From Oceanospirillum sp048265165 (GTDB lineage: Bacteria > Pseudomonadota > Gammaproteobacteria > Pseudomonadales > Halomonadaceae): DNA of 64,000 nucleotides. The stretch spans positions 124,001-188,000 of the forward strand of contig NZ_JBLXCD010000007.1 of assembly GCF_048265165.1 (NCBI RefSeq), read 5' to 3'. Shown one piece after another: positions 18,149 to 25,939 of this stretch. Every line of letters starts with the position of its first letter. The first letter of the stretch is position 1. A program made the position numbers and the translations under genes. A model generated the notes under the pieces. The model was not told the origin of the DNA, made no database searches, and was given only the letters and a program-made list of their open reading frames with translations.

Positions 18149-19114
18149 TTAAATAACGCCTGCCCGCAGCAAATCATGCATATTAAGGGCACCAACAGGG
18201 CGATTCTCAGTGTCTGTAACTAGTAGTGCATTAATTTTTTTCTGCTGCATGATTTCTACTGCTTCAGCTGCAAGCTGTTCCGCTGAAACGGTTACAGGGC
18301 TGGCCGTCATTACATCATCCACGATGACCCTGTGGATATCTAAACCTTGGTCTAGCGTCCGGCGAAGGTCGCCGTCGGTATAAATACCAGACAGCTGGCC
18401 CTGTTCAGAAACAACCCCCGCCATACCTAGCCCTTTTTGGGTTATTTCCAGTAAAACCGTTTGCAGGACTGTGCCTGCTTTAACCAGTGGCAGACGGTCT
18501 TCGGTATGCATGATGTCGGCTACTTTCAGAAGCAGGCGGCGCCCCAGACTGCCACCGGGGTGGGAAAATGCAAAATCCTCAGGACTGAACCCTCTGGCCT
18601 CAAGAAGTGCTATAGCCAGTGCATCCCCCATGACCAACGCGGCTGTGGTGCTGGAGGTTGGCGCAAGATCTAATGGACAGGCTTCCTGTTTTATATCGAT
18701 AAACAGGTGGGCTTCTGAGAACTTTGCAAGGGTCGAACTCTTTGATCCGGTAATACTGATCAAAGGAATTGCCTGGCGTTTCAGAAGGGGGAGTAGAGTC
18801 GTGACTTCTGAGGTTTCACCGGAGTTTGACAGGGCAATAACAACATCTCCGCGGGTGATCATGCCCAGATCCCCATGACTTGCTTCTCCGGGATGAACAA
18901 AAAAAGCCGGTGTGCCTGTTGAGGCCAGCGTGGCCGCAATTTTGTTCCCAATATGGCCGGATTTTCCCATACCGGTGACAACAACTCTGCCGCTGCATGT
19001 TAGTAGCAGTTCACAGGCATTCGTGAAGTTTGCATCAAGATGGCGAGCCTGAGCGGTAACGGCCTCGGCTTCCAGTTTAATGGTTCGCTGTGCGGAGGTG
19101 ATATAGTCATGCAT
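18149..19114 (-). CDS. kdsD: KdsD, D-arabinose 5-phosphate isomerase
   Basis: 321 residues. An N-terminal SIS domain carries VVVTGMGKSGHIG, the HPGEASHGDLGM segment and the SNSGET phosphosugar motif; two CBS domains follow (about 205-321, beginning VADIMHTEDRLP). The enzyme converts ribulose 5-phosphate to arabinose 5-phosphate, the first step of Kdo synthesis, and pairs with KdsC encoded next. It is 13 bases downstream of the exchanger gene on the same strand, so the two may share a transcript. Confidence 0.95.
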   Translation of the reverse strand: MHDYITSAQRTIKLEAEAVTAQARHLDANFTNACELLLTCSGRVVVTGMGKSGHIGNKIAATLASTGTPAFFVHPGEASHGDLGMITRGDVVIALSNSGETSEVTTLLPLLKRQAIPLISITGSKSSTLAKFSEAHLFIDIKQEACPLDLAPTSSTTAALVMGDALAIALLEARGFSPEDFAFSHPGGSLGRRLLLKVADIMHTEDRLPLVKAGTVLQTVLLEITQKGLGMAGVVSEQGQLSGIYTDGDLRRTLDQGLDIHRVIVDDVMTASPVTVSAEQLAAEAVEIMQQKKINALLVTDTENRPVGALNMHDLLRAGVI

Positions 19115-19127
19115 GAAGAGATCTCCG

Positions 19128-20087
19128 TCAGATTGCAGCCAGATAAACGGTATAGAGGTAACCGATATAAATGAGGCTCAGAATGCCGCCTTCAAGACGG
19201 TTCAGCTTGCCCTTTTTACGCATAATAACGATAAGAGCGGCCACCAGTAGAGTAAGTCCAGCCATTGTTAGGTAATCGCGCCCCATCACGTCTGGGTCAA
19301 TAACCACAGTTGCAAAGAAGCCTGGAACTGGTAATACAGCAAGAAGGTTGAAAATATTTGAGCCAACAACGTTACCTAATGCGATTTCATGGTGACGCTT
19401 AAGCGCGCTGGCAACACTTGCAGCCAATTCAGGCAGGCTGGTGCCAATGGCGACAATCGTGAGGCCGATAATGACATCGCTGATGCCGAAAGATGTTGCA
19501 ATATTGATGGCGCCCCAAACAAGCATGCGTGAGCTGCCAACCAGAAGTGCCAGACCCAGCAGTAGCCAGAAAATTGCTTTTCCCTGGGGCATATCCGGGA
19601 TCTCTTCCTCTTGGTCTGCCATCGAGTCAGAGTCACCTTTAAATAACCACAGCAGGCTAAGCACCAAGGCTGCCACCAGAATCAGAGAGTCAACAAGGGT
19701 GATCTGACCGTCGATCATGACAGCCCCCGCCAGCAGGGTAATACCAAGCAGCAAGGGAATCTCTTTACGCATCAGTTTCATATTAATGGGCAGAGGTGCA
19801 ATTAACGCTGTAATACCCAGTACAAGACCTATATTGGCGATGTTTGAGCCAAGGGCATTACCTACGGCAAGTCCCGGATTACCTCCGATAGCGGCGATAG
19901 CTGATACCAGTATTTCAGGTGCAGAAGTCCCGATGGATACTATGGTCATACCGATCAGCATAGGTGACATGCCAAGATTTTTTGCTGTTGCAGCTGCACC
20001 GGCAATAAAGCGGTCGGCACTCCAAACCAGCAGAGCTAAGCCAATAATCAAAGCAGCTATTGAAAAGGGAAGTGTTTCGGGAATCAT
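19128..20087 (-). CDS. yrbG: Sodium/calcium exchanger family membrane protein (YrbG type)
   Basis: 319 residues, about ten hydrophobic segments arranged as two inverted halves. Each half carries the alpha-repeat signature: GNALGSNIANIGLVLG in the first (about residue 77-92) and GNVVGSNIFNLLAVLP in the second. A central acidic loop (MADQEEEIPD, about 154-165) separates the halves. The family exchanges Ca2+ for Na+ or H+. E. coli yrbG sits in the same place, upstream of kdsD and divergent from or beside mlaF, which supports orthology. Confidence 0.92.
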   Translation of the reverse strand: MIPETLPFSIAALIIGLALLVWSADRFIAGAAATAKNLGMSPMLIGMTIVSIGTSAPEILVSAIAAIGGNPGLAVGNALGSNIANIGLVLGITALIAPLPINMKLMRKEIPLLLGITLLAGAVMIDGQITLVDSLILVAALVLSLLWLFKGDSDSMADQEEEIPDMPQGKAIFWLLLGLALLVGSSRMLVWGAINIATSFGISDVIIGLTIVAIGTSLPELAASVASALKRHHEIALGNVVGSNIFNLLAVLPVPGFFATVVIDPDVMGRDYLTMAGLTLLVAALIVIMRKKGKLNRLEGGILSLIYIGYLYTVYLAAI

Positions 20088-20323
20088 AAGGCCTGTTTAA
20101 TTCAGTTAAGTGTCGGGGGGCAATTAAAGAAGTTACGGTGGCTGAATGCAAGTCTGAAATTGTGAAACCTGCGTATAGAGTTGTAATGTGAGAGGGATGC
20201 ATAAATTGATAAAGTGATCAATAAAACGATACTGATTAATATGAAAGCTGTATTTCTTTGCCCCCTACGGTAAAGTTCCGCCTTCTTAAAATTGCACATT
20301 TCGTACAGGGTTTCTTATTCTAT

Positions 20324-21148
20324 ATGTCTGATACTGCCAATTTGGTTAAGATCAACGAGCTCACATTTTTACGTGAGAAACGTGCGATTTTTTCAGAGCT
20401 GAGTCTGCGTATACCCAAAGGGAAAATCACAGCGATTATAGGCCCCAGCGGAACCGGTAAAACCACGTTGCTTCGCCTGATAGGTGGGCAGTTGACGCCT
20501 GACCGGGGTGACGTTGTTGTTGATGGGCTCTCTGTACCGGGTTTAAGCCGTAAGCAGTTGTTCGAACTTCGTCAGCGAATGGGAATGCTCTTTCAGAGTG
20601 GTGCACTTTTTTCTGAGCTAAGTGTTTTTGAAAACGTCGCTTTTCCTTTGAGGGTTCATACGTCACTGCCAGACGATATGATACGGGATCTGGTACTGAT
20701 TAAGCTTGAGTCCGTTGGGCTGCGTGGTGCCCGTGATTTAATGCCTTCAGAGCTTTCTGGTGGTATGGGTAGGCGTGTCGCCTTGGCTCGTGCTATTGCA
20801 TTGGACCCTGAGCTTATGATGTATGATGAGCCCTTTGTGGGTCAGGATCCTATAACGCTAGGGGTTCTGGTGAAATTGATTCGCCAGTTGAATGATGCAC
20901 TTAATATGACGACAGTGCTTGTTTCCCATGATATTGATGAGTGTCTGAGTATTGCAGATCATGTTTGTGTGCTGAGCGGTGGACAGGTATTGGTGGAAGG
21001 AACCCCTGAAGAGATTCTTAAAAGTGACCTGGCTGAAGTAAAACAGTTTATACAGGGCTTGCCGGACGGTCCGGTGCCTTTCAGGTATCCGGCGATTGAT
21101 TTTGCTGAGGATATTCTATTCGCAGGTAAGAGTGGAGTGTCAGTGTAA
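20324..21148 (+). CDS. mlaF: MlaF, ATPase of the phospholipid transporter
   Basis: 274 residues from ATG 20324 (E. coli 269); a 22-codon in-frame extension upstream does not resemble the family. Walker A GPSGTGKT, signature LSGGMGRR, and Walker B LMMYDEPFVGQDP are all present; the LSGGM form and GQDP are characteristic of MlaF-type ATPases. With MlaE, MlaD and MlaB it drives transfer of phospholipid between the MlaC shuttle and the inner membrane, keeping the outer leaflet of the outer membrane free of phospholipid. First gene of mlaFEDCB, divergent from yrbG; its stop overlaps the mlaE start by 1 base. Confidence 0.96.
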   Translation: MSDTANLVKINELTFLREKRAIFSELSLRIPKGKITAIIGPSGTGKTTLLRLIGGQLTPDRGDVVVDGLSVPGLSRKQLFELRQRMGMLFQSGALFSELSVFENVAFPLRVHTSLPDDMIRDLVLIKLESVGLRGARDLMPSELSGGMGRRVALARAIALDPELMMYDEPFVGQDPITLGVLVKLIRQLNDALNMTTVLVSHDIDECLSIADHVCVLSGGQVLVEGTPEEILKSDLAEVKQFIQGLPDGPVPFRYPAIDFAEDILFAGKSGVSV

Positions 21149-21930
21149 TGCTGGATTGGTTGCAACATATAGGTCATAGGGTGCTTTCCATTGTTGCCGG
21201 GTTAGGCCGTTCAGCGCAGCTTCTGATAGCGGCGCTTCTTGGGGTTGGTTATGTTCTGAAAAATTTCCGACTTCTGATTAAGCAGGTCTATGTGACAGGG
21301 GTTTTATCTATTGCCATTATTGGCGTGTCCGGCCTTTTTATCGGTATGGTGCTCGGGCTTCAGGGATATTCTATTCTGGTAGATTTTGGCGCTGAAGAAG
21401 CACTGGGTCAGATGGTTGCACTAACGCTGCTTCGTGAGCTGAGTCCCGTTGTTGCTGCATTACTATTTGCAGGACGTGCAGGCTCTGCCCTTACAGCGGA
21501 GATCGGTCTGATGAAAGCAACAGAGCAATTAGCCAGTATGGAAATGATTGGTGTCGATCCGATTAAACGGGTTATTGCACCGCGTCTTTATGCTGGGATT
21601 ATCGCGTTACCACTTCTGTGTATTTTGTTTAGTGTGATTGGTGTCTGGGGTGGCATGTTGGTTGGTGTGGAATGGCTTGGGGTTTTTGAAGGTTCCTACT
21701 GGGGCAATATGCAAGCTTCGGTTAGCTTTATTCATGATGTCTTAAATGGTGTGATTAAAAGTGTGGTCTTTGCCTTTGTTGTGACCTGGATTGCTGTTTT
21801 TCAGGGCTATGACCTGGAGCCAACATCAGAGGGGATCAGCCGTGCAACGACTAAAACAGTGGTGCATGGCTCGCTGGCCGTATTGGGACTGGACTTTGTT
21901 TTGACCGCGTTAATGTTTGGGGATTTTTGA
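21148..21930 (+). CDS. mlaE: MlaE, permease of the phospholipid transporter
   Basis: 260 residues, a typical MlaE/YrbE permease. It has the conserved GMVLGLQGY motif near residue 68, the LRELSPVVAALLFAGRAGSALTAE block around 96-118 (split here into its recognisable parts LRELSPV and GRAGSALTAEIG) and a glycine-rich C-terminal helix. MlaE forms the membrane channel through which lipids enter the MlaD ring. The start ATG shares an A with the mlaF stop codon, and the stop lies 1 base before the mlaD ATG. Confidence 0.96.
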   Translation: MLDWLQHIGHRVLSIVAGLGRSAQLLIAALLGVGYVLKNFRLLIKQVYVTGVLSIAIIGVSGLFIGMVLGLQGYSILVDFGAEEALGQMVALTLLRELSPVVAALLFAGRAGSALTAEIGLMKATEQLASMEMIGVDPIKRVIAPRLYAGIIALPLLCILFSVIGVWGGMLVGVEWLGVFEGSYWGNMQASVSFIHDVLNGVIKSVVFAFVVTWIAVFQGYDLEPTSEGISRATTKTVVHGSLAVLGLDFVLTALMFGDF

Positions 21931-21931
21931 T

Positions 21932-22396
21932 ATGACAACTCGTTGGATCGAGATCAGTGTGGGTGGCTTTGTCATCGCAGGCTCTCTGGCACTATTACTT
22001 CTGGCCTTTAAGGTCAGCGGACTTGACCTGAGTGGCGATGATAAAAACGCTTATACGGTTTATGCTCACTTCAATAACATTGGTGGCCTGAAACCAAGAG
22101 CCAAGGTTACCATGGCAGGTGTTACCATAGGCCGTGTTTCCGCCGTGGAAATTGATTCACAGTGGTATGATGCCAAAGTGACACTGAAAATTGATAACAG
22201 TATGCGAAATAAACTATCTACGGATACAACGGCTATGATTCTTACCTCCGGGCTTTTGGGGGAGAACTACATCGGTCTGGTTGTCGGTGCGGAAGAAGAG
22301 ATGTTGGCTGATGGTGGTGAAATACGTGATACTCAGCCAGCATTAGTGCTGGAAGATCTGATTGGCAAATTCCTTTCCAGTATGGGTAAAGAGTAA
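21932..22396 (+). CDS. mlaD: MlaD, MCE-domain subunit of the phospholipid transporter
   Basis: 154 residues from ATG 21932; an in-frame ATG at 21917 lies inside mlaE. An N-terminal transmembrane helix (about 10-28, VGGFVIAGSLALLLLAFKV) anchors a single MCE domain with the pattern YAHFNNIGGLKPRAKVTM and GLLGENYIGL. MlaD forms a hexameric ring around MlaE with a hydrophobic pore. It is shorter than the E. coli protein (183 aa), with little C-terminal extension after the MCE core. Confidence 0.95.
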   Translation: MTTRWIEISVGGFVIAGSLALLLLAFKVSGLDLSGDDKNAYTVYAHFNNIGGLKPRAKVTMAGVTIGRVSAVEIDSQWYDAKVTLKIDNSMRNKLSTDTTAMILTSGLLGENYIGLVVGAEEEMLADGGEIRDTQPALVLEDLIGKFLSSMGKE

Positions 22397-22460
22397 GCAC
22401 ATCGGTTCACATATAAATCCGGTTCTTTCTGGAAAGAATATAAACCTAAAGAGTTAAATT

Positions 22461-23126
22461 ATGCTGACGCAGCGATCTATATTCAGTTTTTTTGCATCTG
22501 TAGTTCTGGTGCTTGCTGTGGTTATGCCTGCCAGAGCGGTTGTAGAAACACCAAAAGAAGTGGTAACCCGAACGGCCAATGAATTATTAGGTATTATTGA
22601 AGAAGCCCGTATTTACTACGATGAAGACCCTCAACGCTTTTATGATAATGTTGAGCAAATCCTGGAGCCTGCAATCGATATGCGTCGTTTTGCTGCGGGC
22701 GTAATGGCTAAATATTACCGGATTGCGACCAAGGATCAGCGGCGCCGTTTTCTGGATGTGTTCAAAGGCAGTATGATCCGGACTTATGCCAAAGGACTGC
22801 TGGCCTTCTCCAATGAAGAGATTCGGGTGCTGGAGCCTAAAGGACCATCCCGTGACCCTGATCGCGATATGGTGGAAATGGAAGTAGTGGCGGTTGATGG
22901 TACGGTTTACCCTATTATCTATTCCATGCGTAAAGGAAAAGATGATCTCTGGCGTATTACCAATGTAACGGTCAATGGTATTAATTTAGGGCTAACATTC
23001 CGGAACCAGTTTGACAGTGCAATGCAGGCCCACAACCGTGACTTTGACTATGTCATTGAAAACTGGTTAAAAAGCGATTCTGCCTCTGTCATTTCAGAGG
23101 ATTCCGTTGAAGAAGCGAGCGAGTAA
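22461..23126 (+). CDS. mlaC: MlaC, periplasmic phospholipid-binding shuttle
   Basis: 221 residues with a signal peptide (hydrophobic SIFSFFASVVLVLAVVM, cleavage near PARA residues 23-26). The mature chain has the MlaC/Tol_Tol_Ttg2 pattern, for example RRFAAGVMAKYYRIATKDQ and GINLGLTFRNQF. MlaC ferries phospholipid between MlaA-porin in the outer membrane and the MlaFEDB complex. A 64-base gap from mlaD contains an AAAGAG ribosome site at 22448-22453. Confidence 0.95.
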   Translation: MLTQRSIFSFFASVVLVLAVVMPARAVVETPKEVVTRTANELLGIIEEARIYYDEDPQRFYDNVEQILEPAIDMRRFAAGVMAKYYRIATKDQRRRFLDVFKGSMIRTYAKGLLAFSNEEIRVLEPKGPSRDPDRDMVEMEVVAVDGTVYPIIYSMRKGKDDLWRITNVTVNGINLGLTFRNQFDSAMQAHNRDFDYVIENWLKSDSASVISEDSVEEASE

Positions 23127-23128
23127 CG

Positions 23129-23473
23129 ATGAAGCCGTGTGCAGAAAAGAACCAGAGAGCGGCCGTCGTCACTAGCCAGCCTGGAGTGTTACAGGTTAGT
23201 GGTGTGTTGGATTTTTCAACAATTTTACCACTGCGGAAACAGGGTGAACTTCTGATAGTGGAAGGGCCTGAAAGTATCGAAGTAGACTTTTCTGGCGTTC
23301 ATGCATCGGGCAGTGCTGCGGTTTCACTGATGATGTGTTGGCTGCGAGCCGCCTGTCGGGCTGATAAAGCGATTCATTTTACCGGAGTACCAGACCTTCT
23401 TGAGCGGATTATCGCGGTATCCGGTCTTTCCGGTCACCTTTCCTTTGAGCGCCCCCACCGCTGTTGTGAATAG
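23129..23473 (+). CDS. mlaB: MlaB, STAS-domain subunit
   Basis: 114 residues, starting 2 bases after the mlaC stop. It has the STAS layout: a strand pair (VLQVSGVLDFSTI), the SIEVDFSGVHASGSAAVSLMM helix-start segment (conserved D...S...G pattern) and a C-terminal helix. MlaB binds MlaF and is needed for assembly and activity of the complex. The N-terminal extension of about 12 residues is not part of the domain. Last gene of the mla operon. Confidence 0.88.
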   Translation: MKPCAEKNQRAAVVTSQPGVLQVSGVLDFSTILPLRKQGELLIVEGPESIEVDFSGVHASGSAAVSLMMCWLRAACRADKAIHFTGVPDLLERIIAVSGLSGHLSFERPHRCCE

Positions 23474-23616
23474 TCTTTATCTGAAATGATTATGGGCAAA
23501 AATCGCCTTTTGTCCTCTTTTCTAATAATATTGTCCTCTTAGCTTTATCAAGCGTGTGTCATCATCAAAACTCATCTCTTTATCAGGTGGCGCTTAACTC
23601 AAACGCGGAGACAAAA

Positions 23617-23874
23617 ATGCAAGCCAGCGAATTGCAAAAAACTTTAGAGAGCAAACTGACTGACTGCGAAGTAATTGTTCAGGGTGATGATGGTCGTCAC
23701 TTTGAGATTGTTGTTATTGGTGAAGTGTTCGCTTCTCTGACCCCAGTAAAAAAACAACAATATGTATATTCTGGTCTGAATGACCTGATTGCGTCCGGCG
23801 ATGTTCATGCGGTTCAGATTCGCACATTTACGCCTGAGCAATGGAAAGATGCCTCTCAACTCCGCGTAGGTTAA
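23617..23874 (+). CDS. ibaG: IbaG, BolA-family protein
   Basis: 85 residues from ATG 23617, with GGAG at 23608-23611; the frame extends upstream to 23554 without a family match. The BolA fold is visible as ELQKTLESKLTDCEVIVQGDDGRHFEIVVI followed by the conserved KKQQYVYSGLNDLI helix. BolA-like proteins bind monothiol glutaredoxins through [2Fe-2S] clusters; IbaG is linked to acid tolerance and envelope integrity. Its location between mlaB and murA is the standard gammaproteobacterial one. Confidence 0.93.
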   Translation: MQASELQKTLESKLTDCEVIVQGDDGRHFEIVVIGEVFASLTPVKKQQYVYSGLNDLIASGDVHAVQIRTFTPEQWKDASQLRVG

Positions 23875-23902
23875 TCGCATACACATTTATTACGGATCGC
23901 AG

Positions 23903-25165
23903 ATGGATAAACTACTTATTACCGGAGGTCGCCCACTTGATGGCGACATCCGTATTTCCGGTGCAAAAAACTCAGCATTACCTATTTTAGCGGCAACTCT
24001 TTTAGCAGAAGGGCCCGTGCGTATTGGTAATCTGCCGCACCTGCACGACATCACGACCATGATTGAGCTGCTCAGCTGCATGGGAATTGAGCCGGTTGTT
24101 GATGAGAAAATGCGTATTGAAGTGGATGCCAGAACGATCCGCAATTGCCATGCTCCCTATGACCTTGTCCGTACTATGAGGGCTTCCATTCTGGTTTTAG
24201 GCCCTTTGCTGGCGCACTTCGGTGAGGCTCAAGTATCTCTGCCAGGTGGTTGTGCAATCGGTAGCCGTCCCGTCGATCTCCACATTCGTGGCCTTGAGGC
24301 CATGGGTGCTGATATTTTAGTTGAAGATGGTTATATCAAAGCTAAGGTTAATGGCCGGCTGAAAGGTGCCAATATTTTGTTTGATACCGTGACGGTAACA
24401 GGGACCGAGAATATCCTGATGGCAGCTTGTCTTGCCGATGGAACATCTGTTATCGAAAATGCTGCCCGTGAACCGGAAGTGACCGATCTGGCTGAATGTC
24501 TGATTGCGATGGGGGCAAATATTTCAGGTTTGGGCACCGACCGTCTTGTGGTTGAGGGTGTCGAGACACTGCATGGCTGTCAGCATGATGTGGTTGCTGA
24601 CCGGATTGAGACGGGCACCTATCTGGTGGCTGCCGCCGCATCACGGGGGCGTATTCTGGTGAAGGATACCCGGGCTGATATTCAGGATGCTGTTCTGCTG
24701 AAGCTTGAAGAAGCGGGTGCGCACATCTCAACCGGTGAGGGTTTTATCGAGCTGAACATGAACGGTAACCGCCCGAAAGCTGTCAATTTACGCACGGCTC
24801 CTTATCCGGCTTTCCCTACTGATATGCAGGCTCAGTTTGTTGCAATGAATGCAGTGGCTGAAGGCAGTTCCCGTATCACGGAAACCATCTTTGAAAACCG
24901 CTATATGCATGTTCAGGAAATGCTGCGTATGGGGGCGAAAATTGATGTTCAGGGAAATACTGCAATCATTAATGGTGTTGAACGGTTAAAAGGGGCCCCT
25001 GTGATGGCAACAGACCTGCGGGCATCAGCAAGCCTGGTTATTGCTGGTCTGGTTGCGGATGGTGATACTCTTGTTGATCGTATCTACCATATTGATCGTG
25101 GTTATGAATGCATTGAAGAAAAAATGCAGCTTTTAGGTGCTAAGATCCGTCGAATCCCAAGCTAA
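23903..25165 (+). CDS. murA: MurA, UDP-GlcNAc enolpyruvyl transferase
   Basis: 420 residues. The catalytic cysteine, target of fosfomycin, is C117 in PGGCAIGSRP; the substrate-binding K22/N23 pair is in GAKNSALP, and the late conserved segment DLRASASLVIAGL is present. MurA catalyses the first committed step of peptidoglycan synthesis, transfer of enolpyruvate from PEP to UDP-N-acetylglucosamine. It begins 28 bases after ibaG and is followed by hisG after 18 bases, so all three probably share a transcript. Confidence 0.97.
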   Translation: MDKLLITGGRPLDGDIRISGAKNSALPILAATLLAEGPVRIGNLPHLHDITTMIELLSCMGIEPVVDEKMRIEVDARTIRNCHAPYDLVRTMRASILVLGPLLAHFGEAQVSLPGGCAIGSRPVDLHIRGLEAMGADILVEDGYIKAKVNGRLKGANILFDTVTVTGTENILMAACLADGTSVIENAAREPEVTDLAECLIAMGANISGLGTDRLVVEGVETLHGCQHDVVADRIETGTYLVAAAASRGRILVKDTRADIQDAVLLKLEEAGAHISTGEGFIELNMNGNRPKAVNLRTAPYPAFPTDMQAQFVAMNAVAEGSSRITETIFENRYMHVQEMLRMGAKIDVQGNTAIINGVERLKGAPVMATDLRASASLVIAGLVADGDTLVDRIYHIDRGYECIEEKMQLLGAKIRRIPS

Positions 25166-25183
25166 CAGGTTTTATTCATTACT

Positions 25184-25831
25184 ATGAGCCAATCGCAAGA
25201 GCCACAACAACTGATTATCGCGCTGTCAAAGGGGCGTATTCTTGATGAAACTCTGCCGCTTTTTGAGCAGGCAGGGATCTATCCGCTGGAAGATGTCCGT
25301 AAAAGCCGAAAACTGATTTTCGATACCAACCTGGATCATGTGAAACTTATCATTATTCGCGCAACGGATGTTCCGACCTATGTTGAACTGGGGGCTGCTG
25401 ATATGGGCGTTTCCGGTAAAGATGTACTGATGGAGCATGGTGCCAAAGGTATCTATGAGCCACTGGATCTGAACATCGCCCGTTGTCGTCTGATGACGGC
25501 AGGTATGAAGGGGCAGCAACGACCGGAAGGCCGTATACGTGTCGCGACTAAATTTATCAATGTTGCCAAACGGTATTATGCGGAACAGGGTGTTCAGGCT
25601 GATCTGATTAAGCTTTACGGTGGCATGGAGTTGGCGCCTATTATGGATCTGGCCGATGAAATTGTTGATATCGTTGATACCGGCAATACATTGAAAGCCA
25701 ATGGTCTGGAAGCCCGTGAAGATATCGCTCCCATCAGCACCCGATTGGTGGTTAGTCAGGGCGCGATGAAAATGAAGCATCAGCTGATACAGCCTATTAT
25801 CGAGCAATTACGTTCTGCCGTTAACGGGTAA
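25184..25831 (+). CDS. hisG: HisG, ATP phosphoribosyltransferase, short form
   Basis: 215 residues, the HisG-S form that lacks the C-terminal regulatory domain and needs HisZ for activity and histidine feedback; no hisZ is in the window. Signature segments: LSKGRILDETLPLF at the N-terminus, RATDVPTYVELGAADMGVSGKD, and the PRPP loop DLADEIVDIVDTGNTLKANGL. It catalyses the first step of histidine synthesis, joining ATP and PRPP. It follows murA closely; the gap to hisD contains hairpins. Confidence 0.96.
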   Translation: MSQSQEPQQLIIALSKGRILDETLPLFEQAGIYPLEDVRKSRKLIFDTNLDHVKLIIIRATDVPTYVELGAADMGVSGKDVLMEHGAKGIYEPLDLNIARCRLMTAGMKGQQRPEGRIRVATKFINVAKRYYAEQGVQADLIKLYGGMELAPIMDLADEIVDIVDTGNTLKANGLEAREDIAPISTRLVVSQGAMKMKHQLIQPIIEQLRSAVNG

Positions 25832-25838
25832 GACGTAA

Positions 25839-25868
25839 ACAGGGTTCAGTTTTTTTAGCTTACCCTGT
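25839..25868. repeat. Inverted repeat after hisG
   Basis: 7-bp perfect inverted repeat ACAGGGT / ACCCTGT with a 16-base loop that itself holds a seven-T run. It directly precedes the terminator-like hairpin in the hisG-hisD gap. Confidence 0.5.
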
Positions 25869-25875
25869 GCTTTTC

Positions 25876-25908
25876 CCGGAGGTTAGCTTCTGCCTCCGGC
25901 TATTTTTT
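25876..25908 (+). terminator. Terminator-like hairpin between hisG and hisD
   Basis: 7-bp stem CCGGAGG / CCTCCGG with a 10-base loop, followed after three bases by six T. It would stop or reduce transcription before hisD, which starts 31 bases further on, although hisG and hisD are usually co-transcribed. Confidence 0.6.
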
Positions 25909-25939
25909 CCTCAAGTCTTTTTTAAACCGGAAAATCCCT

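Noticed and set aside
18010..18195. Minus-strand frame of 61 codons containing a repeated SRDLNL segment
   Set aside because: The repetition comes from the DNA direct repeat in the kdsD-kdsC gap; the frame overlaps both genes and has no ribosome site.
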